A DNA stretch of 64,000 nucleotides from CAXXOK01 sp964497495 (GTDB lineage: Bacteria > Bacillota > Clostridia > Christensenellales > Aristaeellaceae), in NCBI GenBank assembly GCA_964497495.1, contig CAZCCZ010000012.1:9666-73665 (forward strand), given 5' to 3'. A program made the position numbers and the translations under genes. Below the pieces are notes generated by a model. The model was not told the DNA's origin. It did not search any database and worked only from the letters and a program-made list of their open reading frames with translations. This document shows, in pieces, positions 1 to 8,775 of the stretch; position 1 is the first letter of the stretch; each line of letters opens with the position of its first letter.

Positions 1-1
1 C

Positions 2-601
2 AAATCCAAGGGCAACTTTTTCACCATCCGCGACATCGCCAGGGAATACGATCTGGAAGCGGTGCGCATGTTCATGCTTTCGGCGCACTACCGCAGCCCC
101 GTCAACTTCAGCCGGGAGATGATCGCGCAGGCGGCAGGCAGTCTGGAACGGCTGTACGGCGCGCGCGACCAGCTCGCGTTTCTGCAAACCACCGCCGAGG
201 ACCGCGAGCCCGACGCGGAGGAACGGGCCTTCATCGCCGCGGCGGACGAGGCGCTTCAAAAATTCAACGCCGCCATGGACGACGACCTGAACACCGCGGA
301 CGCGCTGGCCGCGCTGTTCGATCTGGCGCGAGAAATTTTCAAACTTCCGCAGTCGGGCGTAAGCCGCGCGGCGCTCGCGCACGCCGCGGCGAGGCTCGCG
401 CAGCTGACGGACGTGCTGGGTCTTCTCTCCAAACAGGCGGACGGCGTGGCCCCCGAGGTGCAGGCGATGGTGGACGAGCGTGCCGCGGCCCGCAAGAACC
501 GGGACTGGAAGAAGAGCGACGAACTGCGCGACCGCATACAGGCCGCCGGATACATTCTGGAGGACACCCCGGCTGGCCAGAAGGTACGCAAAAGCGTGTA
601 A
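2..601 (+). CDS. cysS: Cysteinyl-tRNA synthetase, C-terminal part (5' truncated by window edge)
   Basis: Charges tRNA-Cys with cysteine in the cytoplasm. The visible part opens inside the class I KMSKS loop (KSKGNFFTIRDIA) and continues through the helical anticodon-binding region (RSPVNFSREMI; DDDLNTADALAALFDLARE), ending in a basic C-terminus (ARKNRDWKKSDELRDRI) typical of bacterial CysRS. About 200 of an expected 460-480 residues are present. The stop is followed after 21 bases by a small helix-hairpin-helix gene with its own ribosome site. Identity is secure; the start lies outside the window. Confidence 0.95.
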   Translation, partial: KSKGNFFTIRDIAREYDLEAVRMFMLSAHYRSPVNFSREMIAQAAGSLERLYGARDQLAFLQTTAEDREPDAEERAFIAAADEALQKFNAAMDDDLNTADALAALFDLAREIFKLPQSGVSRAALAHAAARLAQLTDVLGLLSKQADGVAPEVQAMVDERAAARKNRDWKKSDELRDRIQAAGYILEDTPAGQKVRKSV

Positions 602-622
602 ACCGGCGAAGGAGCGGCGGCC

Positions 623-1009
623 ATGAACGGACGGACGGCGGGTTTCCGGGCGGCGGCGGTTTGCCTCGCGGCGGCGCTGGTCGCGTGCGCGCTGCTGTTT
701 TCGGCGCACCGGAAGGCGAGCCCGTTCTCGGCTCCGCTCCCCGTCACGGCCCGCGGGACCGCCTACGGCGTGCACGCGGCCGTCTCGTGGCCCCACGGCG
801 ACGTGGACGTAAACGCCGCGACCGCGGAGGAACTGCAAGCGCTCAACGGCGTCGGGCCCGCGCTGGCGCGGGCGATCGTCTCGGAGCGCGAGGCGAACGG
901 CCCCTTCGATTATCCCGAGGATTTAACGATGGTCAAGGGCGTCGGGGCCAAGACGCTCGCCAAGTTCTACGACCAGCTGAATTTTTCTTCGCGCGCCGGC
1001 GCGTTTTAA
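623..1009 (+). CDS. Membrane-anchored helix-hairpin-helix protein, ComEA-like
   Basis: A 128-residue protein with one N-terminal hydrophobic segment (about residues 8-27), a short linker and a tandem helix-hairpin-helix module (about 61-120). NGVGPALARAI and KGVGAKTLAKF are the two GxG hairpins. This is the layout of ComEA-type DNA receptors used in competence, but it is shorter than ComEA and lacks the usual SLBB-like region, so it may be another DNA-binding HhH protein. The ATG at 623 has AAGGAG eight bases upstream. No comEC is nearby, so a competence role is only suggested. Confidence 0.75.
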   Translation: MNGRTAGFRAAAVCLAAALVACALLFSAHRKASPFSAPLPVTARGTAYGVHAAVSWPHGDVDVNAATAEELQALNGVGPALARAIVSEREANGPFDYPEDLTMVKGVGAKTLAKFYDQLNFSSRAGAF

Positions 1010-1046
1010 ACCCGTTCGCCCGGGCGACGGCAGGAGGCACTTACGC

Positions 1047-1712
1047 ATGTATCGACGCTTCACCAAGCGCGCGCTGGATATCCTCGTTTCGGCGGTCGCC
1101 CTGATCGCGCTCGGCCCGCTGATGCTGGGGATCGCGCTGTGGGTACGGCTGGATTCGCCCGGTCCGGCGCTGTTCCGGCAGAAGCGTGCGGGGAAAAACA
1201 AGGTGCTCTTCGAAATCCTCAAGTTCCGTACCATGCGCACCGACGCCCCGCACGACGTTCCCACGCACCAGCTTGCGAATTCGGGCCGGTACATCACCCG
1301 CAGCGGCAGGTTCCTGCGAAAGACCAGCCTGGACGAGCTTCCGCAGCTCATCAATGTCCTTACGGGGCGGATGTCCCTTATCGGGCCGCGCCCGGCGCTG
1401 TGGAACCAGGACGATCTTCTTGCCAAACGGGACGAGTACGGCGCCAACGGCGTGCTGCCGGGGCTCAGCGGCTGGGCGCAGGTCAACGGCCGGGACGAAC
1501 TGACGCTGGATAAAAAGGCCATGCGGGACGGCGAATACGCCTGCAACGTAAGCTTCGCGCTGGATGTGAAGTGTTTCTTTCTGACCGTCGTCAAGGTGTT
1601 CCGGGGCGACGGTGTTGCGGAAGGCGCGGAGAAGGAGCGCGCGGCCCTCGGCCGTTCCGTAAAAAAGAAGTGCTCCGCGCCGGACGCTTCCCGAACGGAG
1701 GACAAACCATGA
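1047..1712 (+). CDS. Undecaprenyl-phosphate sugar phosphotransferase (priming glycosyltransferase)
   Basis: Transfers a sugar-1-phosphate from a UDP-sugar to undecaprenyl phosphate at the inner face of the membrane, the first committed step of exopolysaccharide or O-antigen-like synthesis. The 221 residues fit the short PglC-like form: one N-terminal hydrophobic segment (about 10-33), then family signatures FEILKFRTM, KTSLDELPQLINVL, MSLIGPRPAL and GLSGWAQVNGR. AGGAGG lies nine bases before the ATG. The stop overlaps the next ATG (ATGA), so it opens a tightly coupled glycosyltransferase operon. The acceptor sugar cannot be read from sequence. Confidence 0.9.
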   Translation: MYRRFTKRALDILVSAVALIALGPLMLGIALWVRLDSPGPALFRQKRAGKNKVLFEILKFRTMRTDAPHDVPTHQLANSGRYITRSGRFLRKTSLDELPQLINVLTGRMSLIGPRPALWNQDDLLAKRDEYGANGVLPGLSGWAQVNGRDELTLDKKAMRDGEYACNVSFALDVKCFFLTVVKVFRGDGVAEGAEKERAALGRSVKKKCSAPDASRTEDKP

Positions 1713-2563
1713 AGCGGGTGCTGATCGCGGGGGCGGGCAGTTATATCGGCCAACGGCTGGCCGCGTGGCTGGCCGCCGCGCCGGAGGCGTTTGAAGCGCA
1801 AACGCTCTCCCTGCGGGGAGACGGCTGGAAAGCCTTCGATTTTTCCGTTTTCGATACGGTCGTGCTGGCGGCGGGCATCGCGCACCAGAAGGAAACGCCG
1901 GAAAACGCGCCGCTCTACGACGCCGTGAACCGCGCGCTGGCCTCTGAGGCCGCCGCCGCCGCGAAACGGGCGGGCGTGAAGCAGTTTATCTTTTTAAGCT
2001 CCATGAGCGTGTACGGCCTTACGACGGGGCGCATCACCGCGAAAACCGTTCCCGCGCCGAACACCGCCTATGGGAAAAGCAAGCTGGCCGCCGAGCGGGA
2101 ACTGAACGCGCTGGCGGACGACCGTTTCCGCGTGGCCGTGCTCCGGCCTCCGATGGTCTATGGCAAGGGTTGCCGCGGCAACTACCCGAAATTATCCGCG
2201 CTGATTCGGAAAACGCCCGTGTTCCCGCGGGTGCGCAACGAGCGCAGCATGATTTATATCGACACGCTCTGCGCGTTTCTCGCGGCGCTGATCGAAAGCG
2301 GCGAGGGCGGGCTGTATTTTCCGCAGAACCGCGCGTACGTCGATACCGGCGAGCTGGCCGCGCAAATCGCGCTGGCGCACGGGAAACGGCTGTGGCGGCC
2401 CCGCGGTGCGGGCTGGCTCCTGACCCTTCTGGCCAAACGCGTCGGCGCCTTCGGCAAGGTGTTCGGCACCCTCACCTTCGACCAGTCGATGAGCGCCGCC
2501 TTCCGGCCCGTTAAGGAGCTTTCCTTCGCGGAAACCGTGCGCGCCACGGAGGCCGAAGGATGA
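1709..2563 (+). CDS. NAD-dependent sugar epimerase/dehydratase (extended SDR)
   Basis: A 284-residue extended short-chain dehydrogenase acting on a nucleotide sugar. The Rossmann motif GAGSYIG is at the N-terminus, FLSSMSVYG provides the catalytic Ser region and YGKSK the Tyr-x3-Lys pair. RPPMVYGKG is a typical epimerase substrate-loop sequence. Position directly after the priming transferase suggests it makes the first sugar, for example by C4 epimerisation of UDP-GlcNAc, but substrate is inferred only. An upstream extension of the reading frame exists; ATG at 1709 is chosen because it overlaps the previous stop and starts exactly at the Rossmann strand. Confidence 0.85.
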   Translation: MKRVLIAGAGSYIGQRLAAWLAAAPEAFEAQTLSLRGDGWKAFDFSVFDTVVLAAGIAHQKETPENAPLYDAVNRALASEAAAAAKRAGVKQFIFLSSMSVYGLTTGRITAKTVPAPNTAYGKSKLAAERELNALADDRFRVAVLRPPMVYGKGCRGNYPKLSALIRKTPVFPRVRNERSMIYIDTLCAFLAALIESGEGGLYFPQNRAYVDTGELAAQIALAHGKRLWRPRGAGWLLTLLAKRVGAFGKVFGTLTFDQSMSAAFRPVKELSFAETVRATEAEG

Positions 2564-3684
2564 AGAAAAAGGTGCTATTCGTCGCCACCGTGCTTCGCGG
2601 GCACATCCTCGTGTTCCACCTGCCCTACATGCGCTGGTTTCAGGAGCAGGGGTACGAGGTGCATTGCTGCGCCCGTAACGACACCGGGGAAGTAACCCCG
2701 ACGGTGCCGTATTGCGACCGCTATATCGACCTGGCTTTCGAGCGCAACCCGCTCGCTCCCGGCAACCGCGCCGCGTACCGGCAGTTGAAGCGGCTGATCG
2801 ACACGGAAGAGTACGCCCTGATCCACTGCCACACCCCCGTGGGCGGGATGCTGGCGCGGCTGGCCGCGCGCGGAGCGCGCAAGCGGGGCGCGCGCGTCTG
2901 CTACACCGCGCACGGGTTCCATTTCTATACAGGCGCGCCGCTTCTCAACTGGCTGCTATACTACCCGGCGGAAAGGTTCCTGTCCCGCTTCACCGATCTG
3001 CTGATCGTCATCAACGCGGAGGATTACGCACGCGCGAAGCGTTTCCATGCGAAAAGAACGGCGCTGGTAGCGGGCGTGGGCATCGATACGGCCCGTTTCG
3101 GCGCGGCGGCGGATCGCGAAGCCGTCCGGGCGGGGCTGGGGCTTTCCAAAGACGAGCCGGTGGTGATCACGGTGGGCGAACATATTCCGCGCAAAAACCA
3201 CGCCGCCTGCGTGCGGGCCGTGGCCGCGGTACCCGGCGCCACGCTGCTGCTGTGCGGCGTGGGCGAGCAGACGGAAACGCTTCAAAGACTGGCGGAGGAA
3301 CTGGGCGTTACCAGCCGCGTGAGGTTTTTAGGGTTTCGCGGGGACGTGGCCGCGCTGCTGGCCGCCTCCGACGCATTTCTGTTCCCTTCCCGGCAGGAGG
3401 GGCTGCCCGTATCCCTGATGGAGGCGATGGCCGCGGGGCTGCCCTGCGTGGTTTCCCGCGTGCGGGGCAACGCGGACCTGATTACGGACGGCGAAGGCGG
3501 CTTCCTGTACGCGCCGGACGACGCGGCGGGGTTATCCGATGGGTTGCGTAAGCTGCTGGCCGCTCCCGCCCTGCGCGCGGCGATGGGCGCGCGTAACCGC
3601 GAGACGGCGCGGGCGTACGGCCTGGAAACGGTGAGGGCGCGCATGGCCGCGCTGTACCGCGAGGAACTGGAGGAAACGCGCTGA
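2560..3684 (+). CDS. Glycosyltransferase family 4 (GT-B fold)
   Basis: A 374-residue retaining GT-B glycosyltransferase for polysaccharide assembly at the cytoplasmic face. The N-terminal half contains ATVLRGHILVFHLPYMRWF and YTAHGFHFYTGAP, a pattern common in Clostridia and Bacteroides capsule enzymes. The C-terminal half carries the donor-site signature SRQEGLPVSLMEAMAAGLP with the EX7E glutamates. It overlaps both neighbours by one to four bases, so it is translationally coupled. Sugar specificity is not predictable. Confidence 0.88.
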   Translation: MKKKVLFVATVLRGHILVFHLPYMRWFQEQGYEVHCCARNDTGEVTPTVPYCDRYIDLAFERNPLAPGNRAAYRQLKRLIDTEEYALIHCHTPVGGMLARLAARGARKRGARVCYTAHGFHFYTGAPLLNWLLYYPAERFLSRFTDLLIVINAEDYARAKRFHAKRTALVAGVGIDTARFGAAADREAVRAGLGLSKDEPVVITVGEHIPRKNHAACVRAVAAVPGATLLLCGVGEQTETLQRLAEELGVTSRVRFLGFRGDVAALLAASDAFLFPSRQEGLPVSLMEAMAAGLPCVVSRVRGNADLITDGEGGFLYAPDDAAGLSDGLRKLLAAPALRAAMGARNRETARAYGLETVRARMAALYREELEETR

Positions 3685-4820
3685 TGCCGACGATTCTTTT
3701 TCTGATGAAATATCCGCTGCTCCGGCAGGAAAGCCTGAAAGCCAAGTTCGACGGGCAGATGGCCGCGGCGCGCGCGCTGGGCTGGAACGCTTACTGCATC
3801 GGCTGGGATGAACGGGGTATGACGCTGATCGGCGGGGAAAAGCCCGTGTTCCTGCGCCGCTGCGCGCTGGCGGGCCTGCGCGGGTACGACCACACCCTAG
3901 TCTTTATCGACCTCATGGCCGCCGCGCGCGAGGCGATGCGCCGCATGCCCGTGGACGTGCTTTACCTGCGCTACATGCCCACCTTCGCGGGCGCGCTGAA
4001 AACCGTGCGGCAGCTGAAGGCGCAGGGCGGCAGGCTGATCGTCGAATACCCCACGTACCCGTTCGCGCTGGAAAACGCGCGCTTTTTCGTCCGGCGGCAG
4101 GTGTTCCGCTACACCGGCCGCGTGCTGGAAAAGATCCATCCCTCGGTGGACCTTTACGCGCTCATCGGCGAGCCTTGCGACGGTACGCTGAACGGACGCC
4201 CCGCCGTGAACATCGTCAACGGCGTGGACACGGACGCCTTTCCGCTTCACAGACCCAACGCGGGCGACCCGGCCGTGCGCTTGCTGGCGCTGGCCAGCAT
4301 GAGCGGCTGGCAGGGGTACGACCGCATTCTTCGGTCGCTGGCCGCCTACCGGGGGGATGCGGATGTGCGCGTAGAGTTCGTGGGCGGGGAAGGAGACGGT
4401 TCCCTAGCCGCGTGGCAAGCGCTCGCGCGGGAACTTGGCGTTGCCGACCGCGTTACGTTCCGCGGCCCGCTGTACGGCGAAGCGCTCAACGACGTCATCA
4501 CCCGGTGCGACGTCGGGGTGGGCAGCCTGGGCCTGTACCGTTTCGGCCGCGCGCAGGCCACGCCGCTGAAACTGCGGGAGTACATGGCGCGGGGCCTGCC
4601 GTTTCTTTCGGCGGTGGACGATCCCGCCCTGCCCGACAACGGGGACTACCACCTGCTGGTGCCCAACGACGACACGCCCGTCGACATGGAAGCCGTCGTC
4701 GCCTTCGCGCGGCGCGCCAAGCAAAACGCGGAGCTTCCCGCGCGGATGCGGGCGTACGCGGCGGAGCGCCTGTCCTGGCAAACTGTGATGCGAGCCGTGC
4801 TGGAGAGGGTCGGCGTATGA
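3684..4820 (+). CDS. Glycosyltransferase, GT-B type
   Basis: A 378-residue protein in the same operon, sharing one base with the previous stop (TGATG). It has a C-terminal GT4-like donor domain: VNIVNGVDTDAF, RVTFRGPLYGEALNDVI and KLREYMARGLPFLSA, where the EYMARGLP segment stands in for the usual EAMAxGxP signature. The N-terminal half is divergent. It probably adds an inner sugar to the lipid-linked repeat unit. Family assignment is good; precise role unknown. Confidence 0.8.
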   Translation: MPTILFLMKYPLLRQESLKAKFDGQMAAARALGWNAYCIGWDERGMTLIGGEKPVFLRRCALAGLRGYDHTLVFIDLMAAAREAMRRMPVDVLYLRYMPTFAGALKTVRQLKAQGGRLIVEYPTYPFALENARFFVRRQVFRYTGRVLEKIHPSVDLYALIGEPCDGTLNGRPAVNIVNGVDTDAFPLHRPNAGDPAVRLLALASMSGWQGYDRILRSLAAYRGDADVRVEFVGGEGDGSLAAWQALARELGVADRVTFRGPLYGEALNDVITRCDVGVGSLGLYRFGRAQATPLKLREYMARGLPFLSAVDDPALPDNGDYHLLVPNDDTPVDMEAVVAFARRAKQNAELPARMRAYAAERLSWQTVMRAVLERVGV

Positions 4821-6058
4821 GTAAAACGCTCGTTTATTTCAGCACCTGCGGGCTGACCGACGCGGGCGCGCCCACGCCGTTCCTGCTGCAGGAACTGCCC
4901 TGGCTGCTCGCGCGTTTCGACCGCGTGGCCCTGTGCGACCATACGGGCGTGGCGGAGCTGACGGAACCCGCGCCGGAGTGCGTGCGGGTTTCCCGCCCGG
5001 CGCTGGGCGGCCTGCGCGCGTGGCTGCGCGCGCCGTTTTACCCGGAGCTTTGGCGCGAGCTCGCGCGCCTGAAAAAGGACGGGATGCTGTCGCCGGTTCA
5101 CGCCGCCAAACTGCTGATCTTCACCGTGCGCGGCTTCCGCATGCGTTACTGGGCGGAAACTTTATTTCGAAAGGGCGAGCAGACCACGCTCTATTCCCTC
5201 TGGATGAGCTACGACGGGTTCGCGGCGGCCCTGTGCCGCCGGGGCCATCCGGATATGCGCGCCGTGGCGCGCGGCCACGCCTTCGACATCGACCGGACGC
5301 GCAACCCCATGAACCCCTACCTGATGAAGCGTTTTCTGGCGAAAACGCTGGACGGGCTTTACCCCATCGGCGCGGACGCCCGGCGAAAACTGCTGGATTG
5401 CGCGCCCGTGCCGGAAGGCAAGCTGCGCGTGCTGGGGCTGGGTTCTTCTGGCGGGGAGGCGACCGCACGCTTGCCAGCGCCCTTCTATGGGGACGGCGTG
5501 CTGCGCGTGGTCAGCTGTTCCTCTCTGGTCGCCGTCAAACAGGTTCCCCTGCTGATCGACGCGCTGGCGGGCTGGAAGGGCGCGCCAGTCCGGTGGACGC
5601 ACGTAGGCGGTGGGCCGGAGGAGGCCTTCGTGCGCGCGTACGCCGCGCAGAAGCTGGGCGGCCTGTCGGGCGTAACGTACCAGATCACCGGAACGGTGCC
5701 CAAGGAGCAGGTGCAGTTAATTTACGCCGAGCAGGCCTTCGACGCGTTCGTGAACGTAAGCCGCAGCGAGGGCGTGCCCGTATCCGTGATGGAGGCCATG
5801 CGCGCGGGGCTGCCGGTGGTCGCCCCGGATATCGGCGGCCTCCCCGAACTGGTGGATGGCGAAAACGGACGGCTTTACCCACCGGAAGGCGGCGCGGAGG
5901 CCGTGCGGGAGGCGCTCGCATGGCTGGCGGGGCTTCCGCGGGAGCGGGCCGAAGCGCTGCGCGCGGCCTCGCAGGCGCGCTGGAACGAGCGTTGCCGCAG
6001 CGACCGGCTGCTGGAAATGCTGTTTCCGGAGGCTGCGAAGGAGGCGGGAACGAAGTGA
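4817..6058 (+). CDS. Glycosyltransferase family 4
   Basis: A 413-residue GT-B glycosyltransferase. A long middle section (residues about 100-200) with RNPMNPYLMKRFL and DGLYPIGADARRKL resembles capsule and colanic-acid-type enzymes, and the donor domain ends in VSRSEGVPVSVMEAMRAGL followed by VVAPDIGGLPELV, the canonical GT4 motif. The start at 4817 is fixed by overlap with the upstream stop (ATGA); a much longer open frame upstream has no ribosome site and is the antisense-like shadow of the previous gene. Confidence 0.87.
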   Translation: MSKTLVYFSTCGLTDAGAPTPFLLQELPWLLARFDRVALCDHTGVAELTEPAPECVRVSRPALGGLRAWLRAPFYPELWRELARLKKDGMLSPVHAAKLLIFTVRGFRMRYWAETLFRKGEQTTLYSLWMSYDGFAAALCRRGHPDMRAVARGHAFDIDRTRNPMNPYLMKRFLAKTLDGLYPIGADARRKLLDCAPVPEGKLRVLGLGSSGGEATARLPAPFYGDGVLRVVSCSSLVAVKQVPLLIDALAGWKGAPVRWTHVGGGPEEAFVRAYAAQKLGGLSGVTYQITGTVPKEQVQLIYAEQAFDAFVNVSRSEGVPVSVMEAMRAGLPVVAPDIGGLPELVDGENGRLYPPEGGAEAVREALAWLAGLPRERAEALRAASQARWNERCRSDRLLEMLFPEAAKEAGTK

Positions 6059-7356
6059 AGAAAAGCGTGCTGCTCGTCGCTTCCCTTTTCGCGCCGCAAA
6101 ACGCCATCGGCGCGGTACGCCCCACCAAGCTGGCAAAATACCTGACCCGCATGGGCTACGAGGTTACGGTGCTGTGCGCCGAACCGGCGGAGCCCATGCG
6201 CGACCCGCTGCTGGCGCGCGATCTGGAAGAATTGAAAGACGTTCATATGCTCCGGGAGCGCAGCCTGCTGCGCTTATGGAAGGAACACAAGGGCCGCGCC
6301 GAAAACAAACCGGCGCCCGCGCCGGGCGCCTCCGCCGCGCGTCCCTCCGCGCAAAAGAGAAACGCTCTGGCGGACGCGGCGTACCGCTGGCTGCGCCAGC
6401 GCGCGGACGCGGCTTTCGCCCAAGCCTGCCGCCGGGAACTGCGCGCCATGGAGCGGCGTTTCGACGTCGTGATTTCCACCTACGGCCCGGCGAGCGTCCA
6501 CGCCGTTGGGCGCCGCGCCAAACGGCGCGGGTTTGCGGACCGGTGGATCGCGGATTTCCGGGACGACGTCACCGTGCCGTTCGGCTGGCAGAAGGGCCGG
6601 ATTCCCCGCCTGTTGGGACACGTACGCAGGGATGCGGACGCGGTCACGGCCGTGTCTGCGGGCTGTCTGCGGACTTTGGGTTTTCAGGAAACGGGCCGGG
6701 TGATCTACAACGGCTTCGACGCGGAAGACCTTCGGGGCCTCGATTTCCCGCCCAAGGCCGTTGACCGGCTGACCTTCGTTCACTGCGGGCAGATGTACGG
6801 CGCGCAGCGCGACCTGTCCCCGTTTTTCCGCGCGCTTCGGGAACTGATCGACGAGGGCGCGGTCGCGGAAGCAAAGATCGCGCTGGCGTATGCCGGGCGG
6901 GACACAGGCGGCTTCGCCCGGCAGGCGGAAGCCGCCGGGTTGGGCGAATGCCTGCGGAACTACGGCTATCTGCCACGTGACGAGGCGCTGAAGCTACAAA
7001 AATCGGCGCATATTCTGCTGCTGGCCGCGTGGAACAAGCGCGCCCGGCAGGGCAACGTGCCGGGCAAGCTGCTGGAATATCTAATGCTGGGCATGCCCGT
7101 GCTCTGCTGCGTCTCCGGGGATATGCCGGGCAGCGAAGCGGCGGACATTATCCGGCGCACGAACGCAGGGGTGTGCTGCGAGCAGGCGAACGCGGAAACG
7201 GATGATCCGAAGCTGAAAGAATACGTAAAAATCCAGTACGACCGCTTTATCAGCGGCGAGCCGCCGCTTTTCGCCCCCGACGCGGAGGCCGTGGCGGCCT
7301 TCGGCAGCGCGGGCATGGCCGCCGCGTTTGCGGAGATTATGGAAAGCCGTCCGTAA
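6055..7356 (+). CDS. Glycosyltransferase, GT4-like
   Basis: A 433-residue protein beginning at GTG 6055, which overlaps the preceding stop. The opening VLLVASLFAPQNAIGAVRP followed by KLAKYL resembles WbuB/Cps-type glycosyltransferases that scan for nucleotide sugar. Later blocks include AVSAGCLRTL, YNGFDAEDL and KLLEYLMLGMPVLCCV, the last equivalent to the E-x7-E donor motif. It is the last of four consecutive transferases, which suggests a repeat unit of about five sugars including the primed one. No terminator is visible before the wecC promoter. Confidence 0.85.
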   Translation: MKKSVLLVASLFAPQNAIGAVRPTKLAKYLTRMGYEVTVLCAEPAEPMRDPLLARDLEELKDVHMLRERSLLRLWKEHKGRAENKPAPAPGASAARPSAQKRNALADAAYRWLRQRADAAFAQACRRELRAMERRFDVVISTYGPASVHAVGRRAKRRGFADRWIADFRDDVTVPFGWQKGRIPRLLGHVRRDADAVTAVSAGCLRTLGFQETGRVIYNGFDAEDLRGLDFPPKAVDRLTFVHCGQMYGAQRDLSPFFRALRELIDEGAVAEAKIALAYAGRDTGGFARQAEAAGLGECLRNYGYLPRDEALKLQKSAHILLLAAWNKRARQGNVPGKLLEYLMLGMPVLCCVSGDMPGSEAADIIRRTNAGVCCEQANAETDDPKLKEYVKIQYDRFISGEPPLFAPDAEAVAAFGSAGMAAAFAEIMESRP

Positions 7357-7380
7357 ACGCTCCCTGAAAGTCGGGCCGGC

Positions 7381-7409
7381 TTTACACGCCCGGGTCGCCG
7401 CTGTATACT
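7381..7409 (+). promoter_or_regulatory. Sigma-A-type promoter for the wecC-like gene
   Basis: TTTACA at 7381-7386 and TATACT at 7404-7409 with exactly 17 bases between them. It lies in the gap between the glycosyltransferases and the dehydrogenase, so the latter can be transcribed separately. Confidence 0.7.
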
Positions 7410-7437
7410 ACCGCATGGATTGGATGTGATCTGGCAT

Positions 7438-8649
7438 ATGAAGGTTTGCGTGGTCGGGCTTGGGTATATCGGCCTGCCGACGGCGTTGATGCTGGCCGCC
7501 CACGGGGTATCCGTCACGGGCGTGGACCGCAACCCCGCCGTGGTGGGCAGCCTGAACGCCGGAAAAGTGACGTTCGAGGAAAAGGGTCTGGCGGAACTGT
7601 TCGGGCAGGCGGTCGCCCAGGGCATACGGTTTTCCACGGCTTACGAAGCCGCAGATATTTATATCGTCGCGGTCGCGACGCCCTACGAACCCGAAAGCAA
7701 AAAGGTCGACGCCGGTTTCGTCGTCGGCGCGGTGGAGAACATTCTGGACTGTTGCGGCGACGGGGCGATCATCGTGGTGGAATCCACCGTTTCACCCGGT
7801 ACGATCGACCGCAGCGTCCGCCCGTTGCTCGCGGCCCGGCAGCGCCGCGCGCATCTCGCGCACGCGCCGGAAAGAATCATCCCCGGCAACATGCTTTACG
7901 AGCTGGTGCACAACGCCCGCACCGTCGGCGCGGACGACGCGAAGGTCGCGGAAACCGTCCGGGACATGTACGCTTCCTTCTGCCGCGGCGAAATCGTGCT
8001 TACCGACATCCGCACCGCGGAAATGAGCAAGGTGGTGGAAAACACCTTCCGGGACGTGAACATCGCCTTCGCCAACGAACTGGCGCAAATCTGCCGCGAG
8101 GGCGGCATGGACGTATACGAGATCATCCGCATCGCCAACCTGCACCCGCGGGTCAACATTCTATCCCCCGGGCCAGGCGTGGGCGGGCATTGCATATCGG
8201 TCGACCCCTGGTTTCTGGTCGGCGACTATCCGCGCGAGGCCAGGCTGATCCGCGCCGCGCGGGAGATCAACGACGGCATGCCGGACTTCGTGCTGGAGCG
8301 GACGCTGGCCGTCATGCGCGAACGCGGCATCGCGGATTTCGGCCGCGTGGGGCTGTACGGACTCACCTACAAGGAGAACGTGGACGACACGCGGGAAAGC
8401 CCGACCCTGCAATACCTTGCCGCCGCGAAACGGCGGGGGCTGCCCGCGCCGCAGGTATACGACCCTTTCGTAAAGACCGTGATGGCGGATTGCCAGCACC
8501 GGACGCCGGAGTCTTTCCTGAACGCGTGCGACATGGTGGTCGTGATGGTCGGCCACGACCAGCTTCGTGCCGACCCGTCGCTGCTGGCGGGCAAGACCGT
8601 GCTGGACACGCGGCATATTCCGGGGCTGGAAAACGCGTATCGTTTATAA
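7438..8649 (+). CDS. wecC: Nucleotide-sugar 6-dehydrogenase, UDP-ManNAc dehydrogenase (WecC) type
   Basis: Oxidises a UDP-N-acetyl-hexosamine at C6 to the uronic acid with two NAD+. About 403 residues: N-terminal Rossmann motif GLGYIGLPTA, EKGL loop, STVSPGT, central helix NTFRDVNIAFANELAQIC and the catalytic-Cys block PGVGGHCISVDPWFLV. These favour the WecC (UDP-ManNAcA) branch over UDP-Glc dehydrogenases. ATG 7438 is preferred over TTG 7420 because the Rossmann strand starts at once; GGATGTGATC is a long anti-16S match upstream. No wecB-type 2-epimerase is in the window, so the substrate could be UDP-GlcNAc or UDP-GalNAc instead. Confidence 0.88.
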   Translation: MKVCVVGLGYIGLPTALMLAAHGVSVTGVDRNPAVVGSLNAGKVTFEEKGLAELFGQAVAQGIRFSTAYEAADIYIVAVATPYEPESKKVDAGFVVGAVENILDCCGDGAIIVVESTVSPGTIDRSVRPLLAARQRRAHLAHAPERIIPGNMLYELVHNARTVGADDAKVAETVRDMYASFCRGEIVLTDIRTAEMSKVVENTFRDVNIAFANELAQICREGGMDVYEIIRIANLHPRVNILSPGPGVGGHCISVDPWFLVGDYPREARLIRAAREINDGMPDFVLERTLAVMRERGIADFGRVGLYGLTYKENVDDTRESPTLQYLAAAKRRGLPAPQVYDPFVKTVMADCQHRTPESFLNACDMVVVMVGHDQLRADPSLLAGKTVLDTRHIPGLENAYRL

Positions 8650-8696
8650 TAAGGCGAAATCAGGCACAATAAAAAGTAAATCCTTTCCTCAAACCG

Positions 8697-8725
8697 TTTT
8701 CAGCCCGCTCAGGGTGTGGTATACT
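8697..8725 (+). promoter_or_regulatory. Extended -10 promoter of the Big_2 protein gene
   Basis: TTTTCA at 8697, 17-base spacer, then TGG directly before TATACT (8720-8725). About 50 bases separate it from the start codon, which has GGGAGGAA upstream. Confidence 0.7.
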
Positions 8726-8775
8726 GATGGTGTGCCAACCTCTATGAACGCACGACACCGGCGGGAGGAATCGTT

